DNA of 34,987 bases from CAZVCG01 sp964626265 (GTDB lineage: Bacteria; Pseudomonadota; Alphaproteobacteria; UBA9219). Position 1 is the stretch's first letter. Each line of letters begins with the position of its first letter. Positions 17,045 through 25,413 of the stretch are shown here, in pieces. The notes below the pieces were generated by a model, which was not told the origin of the DNA, ran no database searches, and saw nothing but the letters and a program-made list of their open reading frames with translations. The position numbers and the translations under genes are program-made. Location: contig CAZVCG010000021.1 of the NCBI GenBank assembly GCA_964626265.1, forward strand, positions 1-34,987, read 5' to 3'.

Positions 17045-19485
17045 ATGTCATTCTCTTCGCGCTTTCTGGTCAGCCAAAAAATCTATGGCGGATTCGGGGT
17101 TATTATCGTTCTTCTGATGATCGTGTCGGGATTTGAGCTTTTCGCGCTTAATTCAACGGGCAATCACATACACGATTATGCCGCCGTATCGGCTAACGCC
17201 TTGCGCGTTTCCCAGATCAACGGAAACATCGCAGAAATGCGGCGCAACGTAGCCCGTTTCTACAACGATGGGGACGAAAAAAGCCTTAAACGCATCAGGG
17301 AAATGCAAGACGAGCTGAAATCCCTTTTCCCCAAGGCTATCGAGGCCACCCATGACAGCAAGCGTCTCGCCAACCTCAAACGCATGAATGAAATTTTCGA
17401 GGAGTACAGCAAGGGCTTCGAAAAAGTGCCTCAGTTGTTTTTAAAAAAAGACAAAATTATCAAAGAGGAAATGAACGTTTACGGATCGAAAGCGCGAAAG
17501 AACTATTCCGAAATTCTGAAATCGGCCATGAACGATAACGATAACGAGGCGGCCGCTTTAACGGGACTGACGGAAGAAGCGCTTATGATGGTCCGCATTT
17601 CGGCCTTGCGTTTCTTAAGCGATCCGAAAGGCGACGGCAAGAAACAAGTCGAAGAGCGGATGCCGGATTATATCAAAAAAGCCGAAAAGTTGGTCGAACG
17701 GCTGAACAACCCAACACGAAAGAAACTCGCCCAGGAAACCGAGGATCTCGGCAAAAAATATCAGGAGAGTTTTTCCCAGGTCGCAACGACGGTCACCGAA
17801 CTTGATACGCTTGTCAATCAGGACATGGCCAAACTAGGCACGGAAATACGGACGCTTGCCCAAGAAACGCTGGATTCCCAGAAACAAGCCCTTGAGACGA
17901 TCGAAAAAGAAACCATGGCGGGCATTATATCCTCCGAGTTTCTTGGAACTTCGGCTTCGATCATAGCCATACTGCTTGGCATCGTTTTCGCTTTAGTCAT
18001 CGCGCGCGCGATCATACGACCCGTCAAAAACATGACGAGCGCGATGACCCGTCTGGCCGNNNNNNNNNNNNNNNNNNNNNNNNNNNNNNTCCGGCGACGG
18101 AAAACAAGGATGAAATCGGCGAAATGGCCCGGGCCGTGCTTGTGTTCAAGAAAAACGCTATCGAGAAAGAACGGCTCGAGCTTGAGCAGGAAGAGCAAAA
18201 ACGCCGCGCCGAAGCCGAACGCAAGGCGGCGATGCTGCAGCTGGCCAACTCGTTCGAAGGCCAGGTCGGCGGCGTGATCAACGCCGTGACATCCGCCGCA
18301 GTCGAATTGCAAGCCTCATCGAAACAAATGGCCGCCACCGCCACGGAAACCAGCGCTCAGGCCACGGCCGTCGCGAGTTCCGCCGAGGAATCTTCCAGCA
18401 ACGTCCAAGCCGTCGCCTCGGCCACGGAAGAGCTGTCGAACTCCATCAAGGAAATCGCCCAACAAATCGAACGCACGCGAACAGTCGCCGTCAAAGCCGA
18501 CAGCGAAGCAAAGCACAGCACGGCGCTTATAGAAAAGTTGTCGGAAAACGTCACCAGTATCGGCGAAATCGTCAATATGATCAACGACATCGCGAGCCAA
18601 ACCAATTTACTGGCGCTCAACGCCACCATCGAGGCGGCGCGCGCGGGCGACGCGGGCAAAGGATTTGCCGTTGTCGCCAGCGAAGTGAAGAACCTCGCCG
18701 CCCAAACAGCGAAAGCCACGGAAGAGGTTTCAATCCGCATTTCCACCATCCAGTCAGGAACCTCCGACGCCGTTCAGGCGATATCCTCGATCTCGCAAGT
18801 CATCAGCGAAATGAGTTCGATCAGCAACTCGGTCGCCGCCGCCGTCGAGCAGCAAGGCGCGGCCACGCACGAAATCGCCCGCAACGTCGAACAGGCTTCC
18901 ATCGGCACGAAGGAAGTATCAAAGAACATCGGTTCCGTGGAAACGGCGGCGCAAGAAACGGGCGCGGCTGCAACCCAAATCAGCAATTCGGCCAGCGATC
19001 TTTCCGTCCAGGCCGATACATTGAAACGCGAAGTCAACAATTTCCTTGAGCAGATACGTTCCGACAAGGAAAACATGAAGCTTATAAAATGGGATGGATC
19101 TATCGCCGTCAATTATCCTCGAATCGACGACTACCATAAAAAAATCTTCGATCAACTAAACAGCTTCTATGCCAAAATGATGACCGGCGATGGACTTTCC
19201 GGCGCAGCAGAGATAACGGTGTGGCTGTCGTCGCATCTGAAGGCTCACTTCGCCGACGAAGAAAGCCTGATGTCGTCCAACGCGTATCCGGACGCCAACA
19301 CCCACAGAGACCAACATAACGATTGCTGGAACAACTTCCTGCGCCTTAAGAGGAATGTCGAGCTTGGGGAGGCGAACGGCGCGAAAGACCTGTTCGACTT
19401 CGTGACCAACTGGCTTCAGGAACATATCAAAAAGCATGATAGGGCGCTGGCGGACTACCTACGCCGTCGCAAAGCTGCGGCTTAA
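17045..19485 (+). CDS. Methyl-accepting chemotaxis protein with C-terminal haemerythrin domain
   Basis: This is a chemoreceptor that signals to CheA/CheW. In order it has TM1 (about residues 14-35), a helical periplasmic region to about 295, TM2 (about 298-325), HAMP and the MCP signalling domain. The signalling tip is INDIASQTNLLALNATIEAARAGDAGKGFAVVASEV. The last 125 residues form a bacteriohaemerythrin. Its iron ligands are complete by motif: DYHKK, HFADEE, HRDQH and EHIKKHD, matching the H/H-x3-E/H-x3-H/H-x4-D set that holds a di-iron, O2-binding site. AGGGAG-like bases precede the ATG at 17045. A run of 30 N at 18060-18089 within HAMP puts the two halves in different frames, which I attribute to an inexact gap length. 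The DcrH receptor of Desulfovibrio has the same design. Confidence 0.9.
18060..18089. other. Assembly gap (30 N) inside the chemoreceptor gene
   Basis: Thirty undetermined bases lie in the HAMP-encoding part. The coding frames on the two sides are offset, so the true length is probably not 30. Confidence 0.98.
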
Positions 19486-19524
19486 AGCTGGCAGAACAAA
19501 AGGTAGGATCCCCCTTGGGTAACA

Positions 19525-19559
19525 CGCCATACCGTCAAGTACGGTATGGCGTTTTTTTT
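19525..19559 (+). terminator. Rho-independent terminator after the chemoreceptor gene
   Basis: CGCCATACCGT (19525-19535) and ACGGTATGGCG (19541-19551) form a perfect 11-bp stem with a five-base loop, followed by eight T residues. It isolates the chemoreceptor gene from bamD. Confidence 0.95.
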
Positions 19560-19677
19560 CATGATGTTTTGCATTCTTGAATGATATGAAAAGCTTAGGC
19601 ATATATTGATGCCGCGCTTAAAGGATATGCTATAAGTGCTTCGGCTTAACAACGACCGATTCATGAAGGAAACACCC

Positions 19678-20493
19678 GTGAACCGTTATTCACTTTTCCG
19701 CATCCTCGCTCTTGGTTGCTTTATCTTCACGCTCAGCGCCTGCGCAAGCAAGGACGACGAGCCGTTGCCCGACAAGCCCGTCGAGGAGCTTTACAACTCC
19801 GCTACGGATTTGATGAAAGAAAAGGAATATTCCAAGGCCGCCAAGGCGTTCGAGGAAGTCGAGCGGCAGCATCCCTATTCCCAATGGGCAACGCGCGCCG
19901 AGCTTATGGCCGCCTATGCCCGCTATCAGGCTATGGACTATGACGACGCCATCGAAACGCTCGACCGGTTCATCCAGCTTCACCCGGGAAATCCCAACGT
20001 CGCTTATGCCTATTACATGCGCGCGCTCTGCTACTACGAACGCCTCGCCGACGTGCGCCGCGATCAGTCGAACGCGCAATACGCGCTCAAGGCCTTACAG
20101 GACGTGATAAGCCGTTTCCCGAACACCACCTATGCGCGCGACGCCGCGCTCAAGATCGCTTTGGTGAACGACCATCTGGCGGGCGCGGAAATGGAAGTCG
20201 GGCGTAATTATCTGAAACAAAAGCTTTTCACCGCCGCTGTTGGACGCTTTAAGACCGTCATCGACAAATATCAGACGACCAGCCACGTGCCGGAAGCGTT
20301 GCACCGTCTGGTCGAATGCTACATCGCGCTCGGCATCCCCAGCGAAGCCAAATCCATCGCCGCCGTGCTTGGCCACAACTTCCCCGGCAGTCCATGGTAT
20401 CAGGACAGCTATGCCATGCTGGTCGAAAACAACCTGTCTCCCGAAGAAGACAAAGGCTCATGGATCAGCCGCACGTGGGGCAAGGTGTTTTAA
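19678..20493 (+). CDS. bamD: Outer membrane assembly lipoprotein BamD
   Basis: BamD is the essential lipoprotein of the BAM complex, which inserts beta-barrel proteins into the outer membrane. A lipoprotein signal ends in the lipobox LSAC. The mature part is made of five TPR-like repeats, with clear examples at EELYNSATDLMKEKEYSKAA and ATRAELMAAYARYQAMDYD. I choose the GTG at 19678 because AAGGA lies seven bases before it. The ATG at 19663 has no ribosome-binding site and would add five residues. RecN starts immediately after the stop codon, so the two are translationally linked. Confidence 0.93.
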   Translation: MNRYSLFRILALGCFIFTLSACASKDDEPLPDKPVEELYNSATDLMKEKEYSKAAKAFEEVERQHPYSQWATRAELMAAYARYQAMDYDDAIETLDRFIQLHPGNPNVAYAYYMRALCYYERLADVRRDQSNAQYALKALQDVISRFPNTTYARDAALKIALVNDHLAGAEMEVGRNYLKQKLFTAAVGRFKTVIDKYQTTSHVPEALHRLVECYIALGIPSEAKSIAAVLGHNFPGSPWYQDSYAMLVENNLSPEEDKGSWISRTWGKVF

Positions 20494-22155
20494 GTGCTCA
20501 CCCGCCTTGTCATTCAGGATGTTGTGCTGATTGACAAACTTACGCTGGAATTCGCGCGTGGATTAAATGTTTTTACGGGCGAGACGGGTGCGGGAAAATC
20601 CATCGTGCTGGATGCCCTCGGCCTCGCGCTTGGCGGGCGCAGCGATGCCTCACTCATCCGCGCAGGCGCGCCGCAAGCCGTCGTCACGGCGGAATTCTCC
20701 ACGCTGCCCCCGAACCTGCTGGCCGAACTTGCCGAAAACAACGGCCTCGAAATCGAAGAACCGTTCCTCCTGCGCCGTGTCGTCGGCAAAGACGGCAAAA
20801 GCCGCGCCTTCATCAACGACCAGCCCATCTCCATCACTTTGCTCAAGAAAATCGGCGAAGAACTGCTCGAAATCCACGGCCAGTTCGAAACGCATGGCCT
20901 TTTGAATCCCGCAACGCATCGCGGCTTTCTCGATACCTTCGGCGGCCACGCCGCGCTCAAGCAAAAAACCGCCGATGCATACGCCACATGGCAACGCGTC
21001 AAGGCCGACTATGAAAAAGCCTTGTCCGAACGCGACCGAGCCAAGGCCGAAGAAGAATTCCTCCGCGCCGCAGTGAGTGAACTCGACGAACTCGCGCCGC
21101 AAGACGGCGAAACGGACGGGCTCGCTGCGCGGCGCGGCAATCTACAAAACCGCGAAAAAATCATCGACGCGCTTCAGGTCGCCACGCAAGCTCTCGATGG
21201 CGAACGCGGCGCGATCACGGCTCTCACCACGGCTGGCAAAGCCCTTTCACGCGTCGCAGACAAAACATCCGGCCTCAACGAAATCCTGATGCTCATCGAC
21301 CACCTTACGCAAGACGCTGGCGAAGCCAGCCATCAACTCGCCAAGTTCGCGCATGACATCGACGCCGAACCCGACGCGCTCCAACGCATCGAAGAACGCC
21401 TGTTCGCGCTCCGCGCCGTCGCCCGCAAGCACGGCGTCGACGCGAACGCGCTGCAAAACCTTCACTGCGACCTTCGCGACAAATTGGCTTTAGCCTCTGG
21501 CAAGGGCGATCATGTCGCGCAACTCGCCAAGTCTGTCGAAACGTCGCGCCACGCCTACAAAAAACTCGCGGAAGACCTGAGCGCGAAGCGCAAGAAAGCC
21601 GCCGAAAGCTTCATGAAAAGCGTCGGCAAGGAATTGCCGCCGCTCAAGCTCGATCGCGCGAAGTTTATCGTCGATGTCACGCCACTGGCCGAGGATCAAT
21701 GGAACGCCGAAGGCATGGATCGCGTGCAGTTTCTCGCCAACACCAACCCCGGTCTTCCTGCGGGGCCGTTGCAAAAAATCGCGTCGGGCGGCGAGCTTGC
21801 GCGTTTCATGCTCGCGCTCAAAGTCGTGCTGGCGACGAAAGAGCCTTTGCCCGTCCTCGTTTTCGATGAGGTCGATGCAGGAGTCGGCGGCGCGACGGCA
21901 TCGGCTGTCGGCGAAAGGCTCGAAGCGCTGGCCAAAAACGTGCAAATCTTCGTCGTGACGCACAGCCCTCAGGTCGCCGCGCGCGGCGCGCATCACCTGC
22001 GCGTATCAAAGCAAACAAAAGCCAAACTCACGACAACCTCCGCCGAAGTTCTCGATAAAAACGCGCGCATTGAGGAAATCGCCCGCATGCTCTCCGGCGC
22101 CGAAATTACCCCTGCTGCAAGGAAAGCGGCAGTGAGTTTGATCAACCAAAGGTAA
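20494..22155 (+). CDS. recN: DNA repair protein RecN
   Basis: RecN is an SMC-like ATPase involved in recombinational repair of double-strand breaks. Walker A (GETGAGKS) is at residues 29-36, the long coiled-coil arm spans roughly 150-370, and the C-terminal lobe carries the signature ASGGELARFMLALK and Walker B LPVLVFDEVDAGVGG. The 553-residue length is normal. Translation starts with GTG at 20494, directly after the bamD stop codon, with no separate Shine-Dalgarno sequence, which suggests coupling. The bamD-recN-ligA order is conserved in many alphaproteobacteria. Confidence 0.96.
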   Translation: MLTRLVIQDVVLIDKLTLEFARGLNVFTGETGAGKSIVLDALGLALGGRSDASLIRAGAPQAVVTAEFSTLPPNLLAELAENNGLEIEEPFLLRRVVGKDGKSRAFINDQPISITLLKKIGEELLEIHGQFETHGLLNPATHRGFLDTFGGHAALKQKTADAYATWQRVKADYEKALSERDRAKAEEEFLRAAVSELDELAPQDGETDGLAARRGNLQNREKIIDALQVATQALDGERGAITALTTAGKALSRVADKTSGLNEILMLIDHLTQDAGEASHQLAKFAHDIDAEPDALQRIEERLFALRAVARKHGVDANALQNLHCDLRDKLALASGKGDHVAQLAKSVETSRHAYKKLAEDLSAKRKKAAESFMKSVGKELPPLKLDRAKFIVDVTPLAEDQWNAEGMDRVQFLANTNPGLPAGPLQKIASGGELARFMLALKVVLATKEPLPVLVFDEVDAGVGGATASAVGERLEALAKNVQIFVVTHSPQVAARGAHHLRVSKQTKAKLTTTSAEVLDKNARIEEIARMLSGAEITPAARKAAVSLINQR

Positions 22156-22162
22156 GTCACGC

Positions 22163-22504
22163 ATGACCGTCACATGGATCATGATTGCCGGACCGTACAG
22201 CTCCGGCGCGAAAACCGAAGAAGAACGCCAGCGTAACTTGGATGTTCTGAACCGCGCCGCACTCGCTGTGCTTGAAAAAGGCTACGTTCCCATTATTGGC
22301 GTGAACAACGCCCTGCCCCTCATCCGTGTGTCAAACGACCCCAACGCGTTCGACCGCATCATGATGCCCTATTCCCTCGCGCTCAGCGAACGATGCGACG
22401 CATGCCTGCGCGTCGGCGGCCCCTCCAAAGGCGCGGACGAAGAAGTCGAACGCTTCCGCGCGGCCGGAAAGCCAATATATTTCACTCTTGAGGATGTGCC
22501 GTAA
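22163..22504 (+). CDS. Nucleoside 2-deoxyribosyltransferase-like protein (DUF4406-like)
   Basis: This 113-residue protein has the Rossmann-like fold signals of the nucleoside deoxyribosyltransferase superfamily: IAGPYSSG at the N-terminus, a helix with ERQRNLDVLNRAALAVLEKGY, VPIIGVN, and a later GGPSKGADEEVERF that corresponds to the substrate-facing loop and acidic residues. Members of the superfamily cleave or transfer nucleoside sugars, but small stand-alone versions like this are uncharacterised. AAAGG precedes the ATG at 22163. It lies 7 bp after recN and 17 bp before ligA, so it is very probably in the same transcript. Confidence 0.75.
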   Translation: MTVTWIMIAGPYSSGAKTEEERQRNLDVLNRAALAVLEKGYVPIIGVNNALPLIRVSNDPNAFDRIMMPYSLALSERCDACLRVGGPSKGADEEVERFRAAGKPIYFTLEDVP

Positions 22505-22521
22505 ACCATTATGCTGGCTTT

Positions 22522-24761
22522 ATGAAAAAGAAGAGTCAGGCCACATCCTCCCTTACCCCCCTCGAAGCGCAGGCCGAGATGGCCAAGCTGGCGCAGGAAA
22601 TCGCGCATCACGACGCGCTGTATTACCAGAAAGACGCGCCCGAGATTTCCGACGCGGCGTATGACGAGCTTCGCAAAAAATACCGCGCTTTGCGCGACGA
22701 ATTTCCTCACCTCGCGCCGAAAGACGATCCCGAAAAACGCGTCGGCGCAGCGCCCGCCGCCGCGTTCAGCAAGGTCAAGCACAGCGTGCCGATGCTCTCC
22801 CTCAGCAACGCGTTCAGCGATGAGGATGTCGCCGATTTTGTCGCCCGCATTCGCCGCTTTCTGCAATTGCCCGACGGCAAGCCCCTCCAATTCATGGCAG
22901 AGCCGAAAATCGACGGCCTCTCAGCCTCGCTGCGCTACGAAAACGGCAAACTGGTTCAGGCCGCCACGCGCGGCGACGGCACGACGGGCGAAAACATCAC
23001 CACCAACGTCCGCACAATCAAGAACGTTCCGCAGACTTTGAAAAGTTCTGCCCCCACCGTCGTCGACGTGCGCGGCGAGATTTATCTCGACAAACAGGAC
23101 TTTCTCGCGCTCAACGCAACGCGCGAGGCCGAAGGCGAACCGCCGTTCGCCAATCCGCGCAACGCCGCCGCAGGCAGCGTGCGCCAACTTGATCCCAACA
23201 TCACCGCCAAGCGACCGCTCAAATTCTTCGCCTACGCACTCGGCGAAGTTTTAGAAGAAAGTGATTTGTCATCCCCGCGAAAGCGGGGATCCAGCGCGAG
23301 TGATAACGAGCATTTGAGTCATATGGCCCGCGGACGCGGGCCACTGGATTCCCGCTTACGCGGGAATGACAAATGGAGAAGTGATTCTTTGAGCTCACAA
23401 CAAGCATTGCGCCTCCAATTGAAAACATGGGGATTTGCGCTCAACGAACCCGCGAAAATGTGCGCCTCGACTGACGACATGCTCGCTTACTACCGCGATA
23501 TCGAACAGAAACGCCATTCACTTCCCTATGACATTGACGGAGTCGTTTACAAAATCGACGACATTGCGTTGCAAGAACGCCTCGGCTTCGTCAGCCGCGC
23601 GCCGCGCTGGGCCATCGCGCACAAGTTCGCGGCGGAACAACCCGAAACCAAGCTGCANNNNNNNNNNNNNNNNNNNNNNNNNNNNNNNNNNNNNNNNNNN
23701 NNNNGGTTGATTGCGTGAAGGTCACTTTCACGCATGTCGGCGGCGTGGTCGTCAGCCGCGCGACGCTACATAACGAAGACGAAATCGAACGCAAGGACAT
23801 CCGCGAAGGCGACGTCGTGCGCATCCAGCGCGCGGGCGACGTCATCCCGCAGGTGCTTGAAGTCGATCTCAAACAACGCCCGAACAACTCGAAAAAGTTC
23901 AAGTTCCCCGATCGCTGCCCCGAATGCGGCTCGCTCGCCGTGCGCGAGGAAGGCATGGCCGTGCGCCGTTGTACAGGAGGTCTGATCTGTCCCGCACAAG
24001 CCGTCGAACGCTTGCGCCACTTCGTCAGCCGCAACGCGTTCAACATAGAAGGATTAGGGGAAGAGCGCATTCTTGAATTATGGAAAACCCAACTGCTCAA
24101 AACGCCTGCAGACATCTTCCGTCTTCATCAACACCGTGAGCTACTCATTCAGAGCAAAAGCCAAAAGGAAGAAACAAAAAAGAAGGAAGGTCGCATAAAA
24201 TCGACGGATAATTTACTTGCAGCCATCGAAGCGCGCCGCACGATACCTCTCGACAAATTCATCTACGCGCTCGGCATCCGTCAGGTCGGCGAAGTCACCG
24301 CGAAACTTCTCGCCCGGCATTATAAAAGCTTAAAGGCTTGGCGCGTCGCGATGATAGCGGCCAACAAAGATAGCTCTGATGCCCTAACCGACCTCACCAG
24401 CATCGACCAAATCGGCCCGCTCGTTGCACGCGACATCGTCGCGTTTTTCGCGGAAGAGCATAACGTCAAAGCGCTCGACGATCTGGCCAAAGAAGTCACC
24501 GTCGAAGACTACGCGGCCCCCAGCGCCGACAATGCGCCGCTCGCGGGCAAAACGATCGTCTTTACGGGAACGTTGACGGCCATGGGCCGCGCCGAGGCCA
24601 AGGCCAAGGCGGAATCCCTCGGCGCTACGGTCGCCAGCTCGGTATCGAAAAAAACCGACTTCGTCGTCGTCGGAGAGGACGCGGGCAGCAAAGCCGCCAA
24701 GGCGCAAGGGCTGGGCGTAAAGATTTTAAGCGAGGAAGATTGGCTTATGATGACGACATGA
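22522..24761 (+). CDS. ligA: NAD-dependent DNA ligase LigA with an in-frame repeat insertion
   Basis: This enzyme seals nicks in duplex DNA with NAD+. In order it has the Ia domain (YYQKDAPEISDAAYDELR), the adenylation domain with the active-site lysine in AEPKIDGLS (Lys129), the OB region broken by a run of 47 N, the four-cysteine zinc finger (CPECGS ... CTGGLICP), the HhH region and a C-terminal BRCT domain (KTIVFTGTLTAMGRAEAK). Residues about 249-288 (23266-23386) are encoded by an interspersed repeat inserted without breaking the frame. Its residues include SPRKRGS and DSRLRGND. The frames on either side of the N run differ, which reflects an inexact gap length. The segment after FRLHQHRELL is also unusually Lys/Glu-rich. 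Confidence 0.93.
23267..23371 (+). repeat. Interspersed palindromic repeat, copy 3, inside ligA
   Basis: This 105-nt element begins TGTCATCCCCGCG and ends CGCGGGAATGACA. It has hairpins CCCCGC-GAAA-GCGGGG, TGGCCCGCG-GA-CGCGGGCCA and TTCCCGC-TTAC-GCGGGAA. It matches the copy at 11178 in the same orientation but lacks most of the AT-rich spacer. AAGTGATT occurs on both sides (23259-23266 and 23379-23386), 120 nt apart, so the insertion adds 40 codons in frame. Confidence 0.88.
23658..23704. other. Assembly gap (47 N) inside ligA
   Basis: Forty-seven undetermined bases cover the start of the OB-fold region. About 15-16 codons are expected to be missing there compared with other LigA proteins, so the gap estimate is nearly right but off by one or two bases. 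Confidence 0.98.
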
Positions 24762-24765
24762 AAAA

Positions 24766-24793
24766 AGCTTTGCCTGCTATTACAGGCAAAGCT
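24766..24793. terminator. Bidirectional terminator between ligA and the small secreted protein gene
   Basis: AGCTTTGCCTG (24766-24776) pairs perfectly with CAGGCAAAGCT (24783-24793) over a six-base loop. Six A residues overlap and precede the left arm, giving a U-run for the minus strand, and CTCTTTATTT follows on the plus strand. Confidence 0.85.
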
Positions 24794-24818
24794 CTCTTTA
24801 TTTCGATCAATCCGGTGA

Positions 24819-25130
24819 TTATCTTCCGCGTCCACCGCCCCCATGTCCGCCACCCCCGCCGTTAGCATGGCCAACAGAACCGCCAAAGCGGTTATGATTC
24901 ATGTTCTGATTTTGCGATTTCGTCGTTTGGCCGCTGTTTGAATTGACCTCCTGGTTTTCATAACGGTTTTGGTTCATCTCGCCTGAGCCGCTGCCGTCTT
25001 GCAAACGGTCTTGATCCTGAACATGCAGCCTATCCCGATCCCTTTCCTGATCAGCAGCGATTGTTGGAGCAGAGAAACCGGCAACGACCGCCACAAGCAG
25101 CCCCATGCCAAGAAATGATAACTTTTTCAT
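24819..25130 (-). CDS. Small secreted Asn/Gln/Asp/Arg-rich protein with Gly-rich tail
   Basis: No family is recognised. The ATG at 25130 has GGAGA six bases upstream and starts a signal peptide (KKLSFLGMGLLVAVVAGFSAPTIAA). The mature part of about 78 residues is low-complexity. It begins with alternating Asp/Arg/Gln (ERDRDRLHVQDQDRLQ), continues with Asn/Gln-rich sequence and ends with a Gly/His-rich tail (GGGGGHGGGGRGR). Such composition suggests a disordered periplasmic or extracellular protein, perhaps binding metal or polyanions, which is only inference. The gene diverges from leuA and its leader ORF. Confidence 0.7.
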   Translation of the reverse strand: MKKLSFLGMGLLVAVVAGFSAPTIAADQERDRDRLHVQDQDRLQDGSGSGEMNQNRYENQEVNSNSGQTTKSQNQNMNHNRFGGSVGHANGGGGGHGGGGRGR

Positions 25131-25266
25131 TACGCGTCTCCATGATGTCGGGTGGGTTATCGAGAAGGAATCATAAAACCGCAAAACCTTGACGAAAGCA
25201 TGGCGCATATTTGACGCTTTTGAAGCCCTTTACCTGCCAATCTTATTCGACTACTCTTGACCTGCC

Positions 25267-25347
25267 ATGAAGCACGTTGCCTTCGCCCCTTCATCTTACG
25301 ACAGATTGATCGCTCTGCTCGGCCTGCTGCGACTGCTTGGGCACTAG
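25267..25347 (+). CDS. Putative leucine leader peptide upstream of leuA
   Basis: This 26-codon ORF ends 66 bp before the leuA start. Its second half, RLIALLGLLRLLG, has seven leucines in thirteen residues, just before the stop codon. That is the arrangement seen in ribosome-mediated attenuation leaders for branched-chain amino acid genes. TTGGGC-ACTA-GCCCAA, a six-pair hairpin, overlaps the stop codon. No clear Shine-Dalgarno sequence precedes the ATG, and I see no hairpin followed by a U-run, so the classical terminator is missing or unusual. The stretch 25348-25403 has about 20 C and 4 G, a composition suited to Rho loading. Confidence 0.55.
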   Translation: MKHVAFAPSSYDRLIALLGLLRLLGH

Positions 25348-25413
25348 CCCAACCACACGCGCGACTCACAACCCATTAATATTTCTAACATTTTCAGCTA
25401 ACAAGGATTAGCC

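Noticed and set aside
17045..19485. Two separate genes, a truncated receptor and a separate haemerythrin-bearing protein
   Set aside because: The domain order is continuous (TM2, HAMP, signalling domain) across the N run, so a single gene with an uncertain gap is more likely.
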